A DNA stretch of 64,000 nt from Luscinia megarhynchos. Lineage: Eukaryota > Chordata > Aves > Passeriformes > Turdidae. A program made the position numbers and the translations under genes. The notes under the pieces are model-generated. The model saw nothing but the letters and a program-made list of their open reading frames with translations. It was not told the origin of the DNA and did no database searches. The stretch covers positions 7,982,146 through 8,046,145 of the forward strand of contig JAPFBE010000002.1 in NCBI GenBank assembly GCA_034336665.1. Direction: 5' to 3'. This document shows, piece after piece, positions 24,455 through 35,463 of this stretch; position 1 is the stretch's first letter, and every line of letters begins with the position of its first letter.

Positions 24455-25886
24455 TGGGGGAAAGCACCCTCAACTGCTAATGTAGCTGGCAGACATCATT
24501 GCAAGGTACTCTCAATTATTTCTGCTGGGAGAAGTGCTCAAAGACTGTAGGACAGAAAATGTCCTACCTGTCTCCAAGACAGGCCAGAATGAGGACCCAG
24601 GGAGCTACAGGCCAGTTAGCCTCACTTTGATCCCAATGAAAGTGATACTGGAAAACATTTTCATCCTGGCAACCATTTCAAGGCACATGAAAGACAAGAA
24701 ACTCCTCAGCAGTAGTGAGTGTGTTTCACCACAGGGAAGTGCCTAACCCAATAACATTCTACAATGAACTGATGTGCCTGCTAAATGAGAGGAGAGCACT
24801 AGCTACTGTCTGCCAGGCTTCAGTACGATCTCTGACACTGTCTCATGTAACCCTCAAACAGGTGCTTTAGGGGCTGAATGGGGAGGTGGATTGAAAACTG
24901 GCTGAATGGCCAGGCCCTGAGGGTGGTGATGAACAATGCAAAGTCTAATTGGAGGCTGGAAAATAGCAGTGTAAATACCAAGAGTCAATACCAGATTGAA
25001 TCCTGTTTAACTTCTTTGATTTTGATCTTCATGATGGGGCAGAGTGATTTTACTGAGGACACAAAGTTGGGAGGAATGGCTATTGGGCCAGATGGGTATG
25101 CTATCATCCAGCACAAGCTTGGAGAAATGAGCAGACAGAAACCTTGGGAAGTTCAGAAAAGAGAAGTTCAAAGTCCTGCACCTGGTGAGGAACAATTCCA
25201 CATGTCACTACATGCTGGGGGTCACCCAGCTGGAAAGCAACTTGTTAAAAAATGACATGGAAGTCCTGATGGACACCAAGTTGGACATGGGCCAATGCAC
25301 CTTGTGGCAAAGAAGGCTACCAGTATCCTGGTTTGCATTAGGCAAAGTATTGTCAGCAGGCTGACAGAGGTACTCCTCCTCTGTCCAACACCTGAAATGC
25401 CTGACCTACCTGTCACATGGGAATTGTGGAGCTACTCAAAAGAGTCCAGCAAAGGGCTTCTAAGATGATTAAGGGACCAAATCACACTTTCTATAATGAA
25501 AGGCTGAGAGAGCTGGGACTATGAAGTCTGGAGAAGAAAGGCTTAGGAAGGATCTCATCAATGTATAGAAGTATCTGAAGAGTGACTTCAAAGACAACAG
25601 AGCCAGGCTCTTTTCAGAGGTGCCTACTGACAGGACCAGAGGCAATGGCAGAAAGAGAAACACAGGAGGTTCTCTCTGAACATCAGGAAGCACTATATTA
25701 CTGGGAAGGTGACCAAGAACTGTTACAGATTACCCAGAGAGGTGCTGGACTCTCCATCCTTCAGGATGTGATCATCATGATATTTTCCTGAGCAATTGGT
25801 GCTAGGTAATCCTGCTTGATGAAAGTTTGGACCAGATGGCCTCCAGAGGTTCCTTTCAATCTCCATCACTCTGTGATTCTGTGATG
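24455..25886 (+). mobile_element. CR1 LINE, 5'-truncated and decayed
   Basis: A plus-strand CR1 copy with ORF2 reverse transcriptase remnants and a 3' tail. The translation at 24534-24746 contains the short block GSYRPVSLTLIP, a CR1 reverse transcriptase signature. The next blocks correspond to fingers/palm and thumb/C-terminal parts: a gtctcatg block near 24840, an actggctgaatggccaggcc block near 24896, and tgaggacacaaagttgggagg near 25050. Several frameshifts, stops and a missing catalytic segment make it non-functional. The 3' end is ctctgtgattctgtgatg at 25869-25886, the CR1 octamer tail. Short frames inside it (70-125 codons) are fragments of this dead ORF2. Confidence 0.92.
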
Positions 25887-26353
25887 TTAATGTTTATTAT
25901 ACTGAGTCTGGAATCCAATCTGGAAATACTAAACCCGATACACCTATTTTCCCCTCAACTCTGCATGCTCATATTCCTTCTCAGAAATAAAATGTTTTGT
26001 AGAAGTCATTAACAAGAGTGCTGCTTTTGCATAGGTATCAGACTCAGAGCTTGTGATTGGCATCAGTGTATCACGCCAGTGTCAGAGTCTACATAATGCA
26101 CTCCACAGCTGAGGTACTGTTTCTTTTCCCCTGGAAGAGAGTACTTTAGTTTCTTTGGTCTTTAGAACTGGATGCTACTGCTAAACTCCTAATCAAAAGC
26201 AGTACTGTTTGTGCAGACTGAAAAATGTGAAGTGTTATAGAAGAGCACATTCCTTCTTGGTTTTGCTTGGCTCTTAAATTGTGCCATTTAAAGCATTAAG
26301 CATGAAATGCAATGTATTATTACTCTCACAAAACACTGACCTCTGTTCAAAAC

Positions 26354-27779
26354 TGGCTTTCATTATTTAATCCCAGTGTCTCAGTTTAGGGACAAATTTA
26401 GAAGACACTCTGGAATGAGTCATCTCCTCTAAAAGGGTTCCAAAAATCCCTTTCAACCAATAGGAAATGAATACTAATGGATTAAAACGAAGGGAAAAAA
26501 CCCAACAGTCTATTAATGCCCACAAGACAAGGGAAAAAAAAGTAAATAAATACTAAGTATTAAACTGTCAGACCTTTATCCCCCCCGCACCAGAACAAAA
26601 CCCCAAAATGCTTGGGAAAATACTGGCTCATGACATGCAGTACAAGATGGTGCTGGGGTCTCTTTCAGGGAGAAAAAAAACACAAACCAAACAGGAGTTT
26701 CATGAAGAATTTGGGCAACAGATGAAAATCTGGTGACTCTCTGGCATTGACCTCCTCTCCCCAGCAGATGAAGCAGCTGGGCTGGAGCCTCTTGGTGTGC
26801 TTTCTCTCCCTGGCTCAGCTCTGTGAGGTTTGGGACTGAAACAGTGGCCCCTCGCCTGCTGATCCTAAGCGACCTCTCTGCTGCAGCCCACATTTCTCTG
26901 GTCTTGAACTAACAAACTGTCCAGTTCACCTCAAAGGGTTGCTGAAGGATTGCTGCTGCAGCTTCTCCAAGGCCAGGGAAATGGAAAAAACTTTTTGCCT
27001 GGTCTAACAAAAACCAAGCAAAAGCAGACTGTATGGCACCTGGATGCCTGGGGAGTGAGGCTTTGAGAAAACCCAACAAAGAGCCCAGAGACCCTCTTCC
27101 CTGGCCACACCTTAAAGAGACAGCAACCATTTTTGGGCATAAAGCAGAGGATCATGGAATAGACTATCACCATAAATCACCCCAAGACACTCAGCCAGCA
27201 ACTGAGTATCATGCAACTGGTCAACAACTCTCTCCTCCCTGCCCCAGAAGGATGGGGGATGAAAATCAAAAAAAGGTAGAACTTGTGTTTTGAGTCAAGA
27301 AGGATTAAATGATTGAAATAAAGTAAAATATACCACTACTGGTAGTAGTATTAATTGTAATGAAAAGGGAGATAACAATAAGAGAGGAGTAGAACTATAA
27401 CCAAAACCTACCCCAAGTGATGCACCATACTATTTCTCACCACCTGTTGCCTGTTGCCCAGTCAGTTCCCAAGAAGCACTCAGCCCATACTGGCCAACTC
27501 CTCCCAGATTATATACTGAGCATGGCATTCTATGGTCTGGGATATCCCTCTGGCCATTCTGGGTGAGCTGTCACAGCTGTGCTACCTCTCAACTGCTTGT
27601 GCACCAGATCACTGGCAGAGCATGAGACTGAGAAGTCCTTGGCGCAGGGTAAGCACTACTGAGCAACAACAAAAACAGCAGTGAGCTATCAACGCTATTC
27701 TCACACTGAATTCAAAATACAGCACTGTACCAGCTACTAAGGAAGAAAACCAACTCTATCCCAGACAAAAACCAGAACA
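26354..27779 (-). mobile_element. ERV LTR, family D, copy 2, split by a nested LTR
   Basis: The left stub (26354-26376, tggctttcattatttaatcc then cag) matches the first ~23 bp of family D. The rest (27190-27779) continues the family D sequence, from the cagcaactgag-like block to a gggatatccctctggcc block, then gagcaacaacaaaaacagca and a terminal aaccagaaca. The 813 bp between them is a different LTR with its own TG/CA ends. The copy belongs to a variant with a TAGTAGTATTA-like tract at 27346-27357. On the complement its start resembles the common avian ERVL LTR start. Confidence 0.8.
26377..27189 (-). mobile_element. ERV LTR, family E, nested in family D
   Basis: An 813-bp LTR bounded on the plus strand by tgtctcagtttagggacaaa and ccccaagaca, so it has the retroviral TG/CA ends. 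It is flanked by cccag (26372-26376) and ctcag (27190-27194), a 5-bp target duplication with one mismatch. On the complement it begins TGTCTTGGGGTG. The frames inside (73-105 codons) show no viral domain. Orientation is inferred from resemblance to passerine LTRs, with moderate certainty. Confidence 0.8.
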
Positions 27780-28349
27780 CTAGTGTAGATTGATCTACCT
27801 CATTTAAGACTTAATTTTGTCAGTCTGAGTAGAACTCATTGTCATTTTTCTACTACAAACATATTTTTTGTTATGTCCAGATAATCTGAATAATAAAAAA
27901 TAGCCTATTAACATACACTGCTAAGGCTAATGGAAGTCTTTGGCAGTCATACTAGAAAACCAAAACTTTTAAAGAGAGCCAAGCTAAGTATTTGAAGAAC
28001 AGAAGGTTAACAAATAGAACCTGGACAACATGTGCAAAATGCAGAGGCTGATCCTTTTCCCTCTGCAACAATGCTAAAAATTCCTGGAACTTTGAAAGAA
28101 TGTCAAATAACATCTGTGATCTTTCTCTTCAGATCTCCAAATACAGACGCACCATCGCGAAAACAAAATAATTTTTCTTCTCCTCAGTAAAAATAATGGC
28201 AGAACAAGGAAAATGTCCTTCTTGCCTGACTAATTTCTCTCCCACCAAATAACTGGCTATAATTTCAATAATGACTTCACACTGGTACATCTCCTGGAAA
28301 GCTAATGGCAGACTTGATGCTAATACACCTCTGCCTGTGTTTGTGGTCA
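27780..28349. other. AT-rich spacer, no gene seen
   Basis: Between a family D LTR and a truncated family B LTR. The open frame at 28129-28401 on the complement (90 codons) runs into the family B edge and is not convincing. Confidence 0.4.
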
Positions 28350-28705
28350 TGTTCTGGGTAACCCAAAATGTTACTGTATTCCACATATATCTGTGCCCCA
28401 AATTGCTACTTTAAATGGTCTCTTTAAAACCCAGCACCATGCCTGGAAACAGAACGGCAAGAGCCAGCGGACTGCCAGCATCCCTTGAAAAACTCAGAGC
28501 TGCCCAAGCAGATCTTTTTCGAGTGGTAGCTTTTGCACAAGGCAGAGGTTCTGCTTTGATTTTTTTTTCCTTGGCCTCCAGAGGTGGTTGTTTCCATGAG
28601 TTTCTGCACTTGGAACAGTAGCAACTTGACAAGCTGCGTTTTAATCAGAAGCTGTTTCACAGTGAATTTTGCAACACCTGTCAGCAGGTGACAAGGCTGA
28701 GTCAG
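28350..28705. mobile_element. ERV LTR, family B, truncated
   Basis: The start tgttctgggtaacccaaaat and the following caaaatgttactgtattcca block match the family B copy at 9668. The match continues through ctctttaaaacccagcacc, the agctgcccaagcagatct-like segment and the acacctgtcagc block. It then stops near 28700, where a different LTR-like sequence begins. About 60% of the LTR is missing. Confidence 0.75.
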
Positions 28706-28710
28706 TGCGG

Positions 28711-29520
28711 GGGATCAGGTCACAGGATTACTTTATTGGAATAAAGGGTCAGGACATGCAGCATTTCCCCAGAGGCCTCTCAAATTTTTGGAGGATGCAG
28801 CCTCCTTTTTATCCTATTTTCCTGGCTGCATTTCCCTCTCTCTTTCCCCATTGGCTGAGGTGCTTGAGAGTTACAGAAACACCTAATACCTAAGACCTCT
28901 TTCTAATGCATAAACCCTCCCGCCCCTTTGTCTTTTCCTTGTGTCAATTCCTTGTGGAATTTATGGGTCTTCCCACGTTTCATTTGGTGCCTATATAACT
29001 TAGGTGAAAGTTAAAACGTGCTCATATAGCTTGAGTTATAAGATACCAATTTGTGAGAAATGACCACTCACTTAAAAATTTTCAGAGGTTTGTTAAACCT
29101 TAGAAAATACAACAAAGGACTGAACAAGGAAAAAGGCATGACACCGGGAACATACAGCCGTCTCCCACGAGCTCATCCAAAAAATGGCTGTGCCTTTTAC
29201 ATCCCTGGTGTTGTATCAGCCAGAGTCTGTCCATCAACTCTTCTTGTAACTTGTTTGGAGGTGAGGTGCTGTCATGCCACCCCTCCCCAGCAGCGAGCTT
29301 TCCCCATTCCCAACTGGAAGGGGCAGTTGCATTCCCAGGCAAGGGGCGTGCACGTGTGCATGGTCTCCCTCCACAAGTCTTTCACAACCAAGGTTGTCTG
29401 GTGGCAACAACACTGAGGGGAGAAGGGGAGAACAGAGGATGTCTAAACAACAAATCACAATAACATCAATAAAACTTCTCTTAACACACACATAATATTT
29501 TCCCCTTAATTTTGAGAGTC
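28711..29520 (-). mobile_element. Probable ERV LTR sequence, complement orientation
   Basis: On the complement there is an AATAAA signal (plus strand tttatt near 28733) and a TATA-like tatataggc box near 28990. The pyrimidine-rich segment at 28790-28860 has the texture of avian ERV LTRs. The following part (29060-29520), with its cagccgtctccca block at 29156 and a tcaaccacctcatt ending, also resembles passerine LTR sequence. Ends are not resolved and two LTRs may adjoin. Frames of up to 118 codons lie in it without a domain. Confidence 0.45.
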
Positions 29521-29643
29521 AACCACCTCATTAGCCATCTGTAACAAATATAACCTGATATATCTATATAACCTGACACCTATACAGCCTGAATCATAGC
29601 TTTTTATATCTATATAACCTGATATAAATAACTTTTCATACAG
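29521..29643. repeat. Degenerate AT-rich short repeats
   Basis: The phrase tatatctatataacctga occurs twice (near 29560 and 29605), with related taacctga pieces between. This is low-complexity sequence and possibly the remains of an array. Confidence 0.6.
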
Positions 29644-30152
29644 TGTAATGGCTAGTATATGGTTAATTAGTTACCTAATGGTGAACAGACAAAAAAAGAA
29701 GAAAAAACTCACTAGGTGGGTAGCTTTAGAGATAGATAAGTATAGTGCTAATGAAAAATTGGCAAGTGCAAAGCCAATTAGCCACAAAACAAAGAATTTA
29801 GGCCAGTTGAGACCAGACAGACCAAGGAACACTGTAACTGTGCATGCTCCAAAGACAAAGTTGAAAAGTTTAGAAGACCTTGGAAGCCTTCATCAGAGCC
29901 CTGATGAGCCCCAAGATGGGGAGATGCAAGCACAGTGCAAAATAACTATTTACAGCCATGAGATCATGCTATGTAAATTGGTTCCAGTGCACATATGATG
30001 ATGTTGTAGTGACATAGTAGATAAATACACCACAGCACTTGACAAAGGTGGGTGAGTTAGGCAGAGATATCCCCTTCATGACCAGTACTGCAATAAACAC
30101 CTGCTCTATAGACATCAGTCTGTGGGATTTATTTCCAGCCTATCTTTCAGGC
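29644..30152 (+). mobile_element. Probable ERV LTR, plus orientation
   Basis: The segment begins tgtaatggctagtatatgg. It carries a weak TATA-like agataaatac near 30019 and a canonical AATAAA at 30092-30097, followed by the kind of R/U5 sequence (cacctgctctatagacat) seen in avian ERV LTRs. It ends near ttcaggca at about 30152. The size (~509 bp) is typical of a solo LTR. No second copy in this window confirms the edges. The 116-codon frame inside (29648-29998) has no domain. Confidence 0.5.
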
Positions 30153-30345
30153 ATCATTTTCATCTCTCAGTATTCAGTTTTATTTATCAGCAGACCTACA
30201 GTTTGTTTGTAAAGAAAAATCTCTCTCATTGCATTTATCAATCAGTGGAATCCTTCTCATTGTTTCTTTTACCACTAAGTGTCTACCTTTGTTTACCAGC
30301 AGATCCACTATTTGTTTGTAAAGGCAAGTCTCTCCTTCCTTTCAA
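30153..30345. repeat. Diverged ~104-bp tandem duplication
   Basis: The segments 30153-30237 and 30257-30345 align. Both have a tcatt lead, a catcagcagac/ccagcagatcc block, a gtttgtttgtaaag/atttgtttgtaaag block and a tctctc ending. The 113-codon plus-strand frame across it is a product of the duplicated pyrimidine-rich sequence. Confidence 0.65.
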
Positions 30346-31547
30346 AATCATTACACATCTATGCATTTTTTTCTACTTCATTCCCTGTACTCCTTGGCCC
30401 TACCCCAACTTCCCTCTGGTTTTGCTTATGACAAGATTAAGACCCATATTTACCAAATGCTAACAAAGGAGGAGGAACTGAATATTTAAGTAAACTCTTC
30501 CATTCCTGCTTACTTAAATAATGATGAGTCAATGCTTGTCTGTCCCTCCTATAAATAAAAACACTTTCTTAAAATATATAATCTTTTCATTTCAACTACT
30601 GCACTAGATCAGGTTTGTTGTAATGAGTTCCCTGAATTAGCAATTAATGGAAGTTGAGAATGTTTGACTTGTCAAGGTGGGATCTCCACCTTCTGGAACT
30701 CACAGATAAAATTCCAGTCTAATTATGAACAAAGTAGATATTCTTGCATAGCTGACAAGCTGCCAATCTGCATTTGAAGACTTGATACACAAAGGAGTAA
30801 CACAAAAAAGAAAGCTTTAACCTTAGTTATTCACCAGTAGTATAACCCTCTGTTCTCTTTTAATTCTTGATTCTACTTTGGTTTTGAGAAAACAAATACT
30901 GGTTGTTTATTTTTAAAATACCAGGACAAGCAGCAGAACCATATTGGCTGTTTAGTTAAGCTCTGCAAACTCTTTCATATATACCAAATCACATTTAGAA
31001 GATGACAATAATTAAAAGCAGAGTCAAAGCACTGAAGCAATGGAAATGGTTAAACCATTAAGGTCGGATTGTGAAAGTCTTTCAGAAGGTGTTGACATTT
31101 CCATATTTATATTATTTAATTTCAGATATTTCAAACAAGTCAATAACCACCTTATAATGGCAAAGTAACAATATTGACTTAAGTTCTCCCCTCCTTGTGC
31201 CTTTTATTGTGCATCAGCCAACAAGGACCAGTTGAACTTCCCAGTGGATGAGTCAGTGCAGCGTTGGCAATGTTGCTTTTGACTAGCTCATAAAAGTTAC
31301 CTTCATATACATAGTTACACATTGTGATAAACATATATTACAGTTTTGGCTTTCACAAATATTGAAGTGGATGCTCTGCATAATGTTAATGTTCCCAGAA
31401 GTAGCTACAGTTGTGAAATAATAACTAATGCTTTTATTTTTGTAGCTAACTGGCAATAATTAAAATAATTCAGACACATTTTTGAAGTAGCTGATTGATT
31501 TAGAGTACTTGTGGTTAACTTGCAATAACTGAAATAACTAAACTATC
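30346..31547. other. AT-rich spacer, no gene seen
   Basis: No element ends, microsatellite or credible exon. Frames are all under 60 codons. Confidence 0.5.
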
Positions 31548-31979
31548 TGCATAGTCAGACAACATTTGGGGAATGGGCATGATGAGGAACCCTGCTCCTG
31601 ACACTTCGACTGTCAACAAATGTCACCTGCTGAAACCACAGAACAGGGGCTGTTGTGGGGGGGTGACACATGATCCTCAAAACCACAACCAAAGTTACTG
31701 CACATGCTCTTAAAAGGTGGATTAGAGGAGGGGCCATGCTAAAAGGTTCCTGGAATATGTAAACTAGTTTGAAGAAATCTTTAAATATGTATAATTATTG
31801 AAGAATATGTATTTGACTGATGAATAGAAAGGGTATATAAGATGGGATGTTGTAGTTAGCTGGGGTACCTCTGGCTATGCACCCAGTGATGTTACCTTTG
31901 CTTTACTGATTTTGTCCCCTATTGCCCTTTATTGTGTTTGTAAAAATTCAGCTGAGGAGTGGCTGTAATTTCTCACACA
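31548..31979 (+). mobile_element. Probable ERV LTR with TATA box, plus orientation
   Basis: A ~430-bp block with a canonical TATATAA at 31834-31840, a downstream avian-type R/U5-like segment (gcacccagtgatgttacc, then tttgctttactg) and an end near tctcacaca. The start near tgcatagtcagac is approximate. Only one copy occurs in this window, so the family is unassigned. Confidence 0.5.
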
Positions 31980-33429
31980 AATCATAACTCCATACAGTTC
32001 ATTAGTCATAATTTGTAATTTCTTAAGGAAAAGCTTGTGTGACAATATCAGAGCTTCAAGCTACCTAACACTAGCTTTTCCTATGCAAGGACCCTTTATC
32101 CCTTAATCTATTTCTTGCCCTACAGAAATAGCTCACTTATGCATTCAGACTCTTTGAACACAGAGTTCAGACAATGGAGAGCATGGGGGAAAGCACAGCA
32201 AGATTTATGCAGTGAAATTAAATTGGTAGTCCAGAAATGACCCCTTGCACGCTACTTATACAGTTGTATGCCTGAACTACTTCATGCACAAGATCAACTC
32301 CTTTTGTGAAACAAAATAACTTCAGTCTCTTGAAGTTGAGTGCCTGGCATAATGGCAGCCAAGTACTCAGTTAGGACACCCAAATGGTACAAATAAATAA
32401 CAGTAGTGTTAAACCCCATTCCTTAATTTTTTTTTCTGTAAAAAAAGACGTGTTTTTTTTACCTAAATCACAGGAAGCCAAATGCTATCTTGACACAAAT
32501 GTTTAGAAATTATTTCTCATTTTTTTGAATTACTTGAGGAAAAACAAAACTGGTTGATCCAGTTCCTGTAAACCTATTTTAAAATGCCTCTGCTTGAACA
32601 CTTAAATTCAAATGCTTGGAAATAGGTGATGAACTCCCTGCTGTTCAGGCATATTTTACAGCATGACAGGCAAATAAATGTGTCTTGAACTTCTCAGAAG
32701 GCATCAGAGGCAGGGAAGCACTGGTTTATAACTCTTCCTTTGTTGCACTGGAGGAAACTCGGTAACCCAAAGAGAAGACAGCTGTAAGCTTTTGCCCACA
32801 ACCCCTTAATTATAGTAGCAAGAGTTAACCAGTGTTGTGGCCTTAGATTCTGGTGGGAATTACAGATTCTCAGCAGTGTGGGTAAAGCAGCTGAGCCTTT
32901 CCTAAAGCTGGAGATCTAAGAATTAAAGGCATGTAACATTATAGCACATTGCTGCTAACTTACATTGCACAGGGCAGCAAACGCTTTTTGGCAAAGAAAG
33001 AAACAGTCTCTGCCGCTAAGTTTACAGTGCCGTGCGTCCATCATCACACGGTTATCCTTTCTGCCTCTTAGCAGTGTGCATCCTTTCACAGGGAGGGAAA
33101 AGAAGTCCCTTAAAAACTAAATTGAAATAATTAATGTACACAGGCAGGCAGCTTACACAAAGAAGCAGGAAATTCCTGTAGGTTCTCCCCTTCTGAAATT
33201 GTTTTCAAAGTCATTCTTGGTGTCAACTTTACCCGGTTTTCAGTCTCAAGTTACTGGGGTACTATCAGCTTACTTTGGCGGCAGACTGCTGGGAAGTTTG
33301 CTTTTCTTCTGCACAAAAGCAGCACACCCTCCGAAGCAGACTGTTTTGCAAGTTACTAGCTTCGTTGTTAATGAATCCATACCACTCAGTGATCCAAAAA
33401 CCCTCCCACCGGGGTAGGGAAGGCTAAAT
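31980..33429. other. Non-coding flank upstream of the CpG island
   Basis: AT-rich until about 32.9 kb, then rising GC content. No repeat family is recognised. This is where distal promoter elements for the 33.4-kb CpG island would lie, but I cannot name any site with confidence. Confidence 0.45.
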
Positions 33430-33629
33430 TTGTCCAGCTGGAGACAGAGCTTTCCGCAGCGGCGCTCTGATTTGTCGTCCTGGCCACGGAGGGGGCACGC
33501 TGTGGTCAGCGCTAGAGCCCGGTAACAAAAGGCGAAGCGGAGAGGGCAGGGGCTCGCAGAGCGCTGGAGCCGGCGGCGGCCAGGGCAGCTCGCAAGGGCC
33601 GGGGAAGCCCGCAGCAGCCGGCAGGGCTC

Positions 33630-33644
33630 ATGCCTCGCCCGTAG
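33630..33644 (+). other. Possible short upstream ORF
   Basis: A four-codon reading frame plus stop (ATG CCT CGC CCG TAG) lies 82 bp upstream of the ATG at 33712. If the transcript starts upstream of it, it could dampen translation of the main frame. No start-site evidence is available. Confidence 0.25.
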
Positions 33645-33711
33645 GGGCGCGGAGCGGACGGGACGGAGGCGCGGGGCCGTGCTGGAGGCGGGCAGCGGCC
33701 GGGAGCGCCCC

Positions 33712-33813
33712 ATGGGCGGCCGGGCGAGCCTGGCGAGCCGCGGGAGGAGGGCGCGTCCCCCGGCCCGCGGCAGCGCGGCGCAGGACCAGGGGAGAGCCGC
33801 CACAGGGATGCAG
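33712..33813 (+). CDS. Candidate first coding exon of an unidentified host gene
   Basis: From the ATG at 33712 the frame runs 34 codons to ATGCAG at 33808-33813. It is followed at once by gtacgcggg, a good match to a 5' splice donor (CAG|GTACG). The peptide begins MGGRASLAS and is Arg/Ala/Gly-rich with no domain I recognise. The frame stays open to 34032 if unspliced. The ATG has G at +4 but C at -3, so initiation context is mediocre. A non-coding first exon, or a start at the ATG at 33808, is equally possible. No later exon could be found, so the gene would continue through a long first intron and probably beyond 64 kb. Confidence 0.35.
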
Positions 33814-34030
33814 GTACGCGGGCGGGGGTCCGGGGCCGCGGGCACTCCCTGCAGGTGCGAGGAGAGCCTGTTAAAGCCCTGCCGGGGCCTGCAGAGCTCG
33901 CTCGGCTCCGGGCCGCGTACGCGGAGAGTCGCGGCTGCCGCTGCTCCGGTGGCGGGCGCTGAGCCCGCGGAGCTGGAGCAGCAGCGGGCTGCTTTTCTTA
34001 GACACTGCCCGCAGCTGTGTTCGCCTGCCT

Positions 34031-35124
34031 AGTCCTGGAAATGTTCCTGGTTGCCTTTTAATATGAACCTAAAGCTCTTTTGGGGGGGCTTTGTCTCTTT
34101 TTTGTTGTCCAAAAATGAGAATGGGTTGGCAGTCCTAAAGTAAGCTTACTGGCTTTTAATGGGTATGAAAGTCTGATCAACATTAAATAGTTCCGTTTTT
34201 GAGTGATGGGTTCCCTTTGATTTTATGACAATGGACTAAACCAGAGAAACGGACAAAACAGCAGATTCAGGGCACAACTGCAAATAGGAATTTACAAGAA
34301 ATCTGTAGAGCATTAGCTGAAAGTCTCGCACCACTCAACTCATTCCAGAGGCTCATTCAATCATCTCTGGTTTTGGTTTGCTAAGCAGTGTTCTGGACCT
34401 TTGAAGTTTCATGCACCTCCTTCTGGGTTACTTCTGAAAGCTTGATTCAACAACAGACTTAATTTTAAGCACATGTTTAAATGTTCTTGCTGACTTGCTT
34501 TCAGCTTAGCAGCCTTTCTCTCCTTTTGCATACTTAAGGGAGCAAAAAACCTCTTTCATTTCAAATTCTTTCTGAAAACACCCCATTTCTATTGTACCGT
34601 TTTAGGGTTAGTTTCCCAGAAATTAATGGACAATATACCACACAGGTATTAAACAATCTTTACTGGTTTCAAGCTTCCTGTGACCATCTCATGTGTGCAC
34701 TCTATCTGTGAAAATATCTCCATCACTCTTGTGTCTAACATTTCAACCAAGTAGTTTCAAATAGCCATTTTATTATAAAAAATTGCTGAGGAAATTGCTG
34801 AGTGTATGTGTTTCTGCCAAGTTGCTTTCCTCTGAGGCTACTCACAATAGGCAAGTGAGTCCTTTAAAGGGCTGACTTTTTGCCATTTCTCAGAATTGGA
34901 AGAATGAGTGTGGTTCTGTTTGAAAGCATATGCAATGATCTCCAGTGATCTCTTTATAAGCATCAGCCTGTGACCTTAGGCACAATATTAAATCTGAAAA
35001 TTATAATGCTACATTTGAAGGAAATGCAGCAAACTTTTTTTCAGGTGATGCCTTAAGTTTTATCTTTCTTATTTTCCAGATTCTGTACTGCATTAGTATA
35101 TAACTCTGAACTTCATAGAAAGTT
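34031..35124. other. Probable intronic spacer, no feature seen
   Basis: The GC content falls back to background just after the CpG island. No exon-like frame with splice sites and no repeat ends were seen. Confidence 0.45.
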
Positions 35125-35463
35125 TAGTTAGACAAAACAATCCTTTTCCAGCCTGAGGACCAGGAACACCGTTGCAGTTTCAGACCTAAAAAGTTTAAAC
35201 AACAGCGAGTTGAGGAGAGCAATCTGTGAGGATGGGATTTCATAACCTGGAGCTGTAATTGGACAATTAAACCCAAAATGTAAATGGACCAAAAGTTATA
35301 ACAGTGTGAAAACTCAGGACCTGCTGTATATCTTGGTTGGAGCCACGGCTGGGTTCTTGGACTGCCCAAGGGGTATCCTCTAAAGGGCTTTTAATAAATG
35401 CCTGCTTTATTCCTTTAACACTGTCTAGCCTCTGCTCTAGGCAGCCTCTCAAGGTGTCACAGG
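35125..35463 (+). mobile_element. ERV LTR, plus orientation
   Basis: A ~340-bp LTR sequence starting near the cagcctgaggaccaggaac block. It has a canonical AATAAA at 35393-35398, followed by the U5-like tttattcctttaacactgtc and gcagcctctcaaggtgtcac. This tail closely resembles the 3' end of ERVL-type LTRs common in songbirds. The exact edges and target duplication are not resolved. Frames on the complement (79-81 codons) are shadows. Confidence 0.7.

Larger units (their letters stand above)
33430..34030 (+). promoter_or_regulatory. CpG island, probable gene promoter
   Basis: An abrupt ~600-bp block with very high GC and frequent CpG (for example gcgccccatgggcggccggg and gcggcgcaggacc), in a region that is otherwise AT-rich. 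It contains GC-box-like gcgggcggggg at 33819-33829. It is not part of any LTR seen here and has no internal tandem repeat, so a housekeeping-type promoter with first exon is the simplest reading. Plus orientation is suggested by a good splice donor at 33,813/33,814. Confidence 0.7.

Noticed and set aside
33270..33845. 191-codon open frame on the complement across the CpG island
   Set aside because: It has no recognisable domain, runs against the splice donor seen on the plus strand, and is Arg/Pro/Ala-rich as expected from translating any GC-rich DNA.
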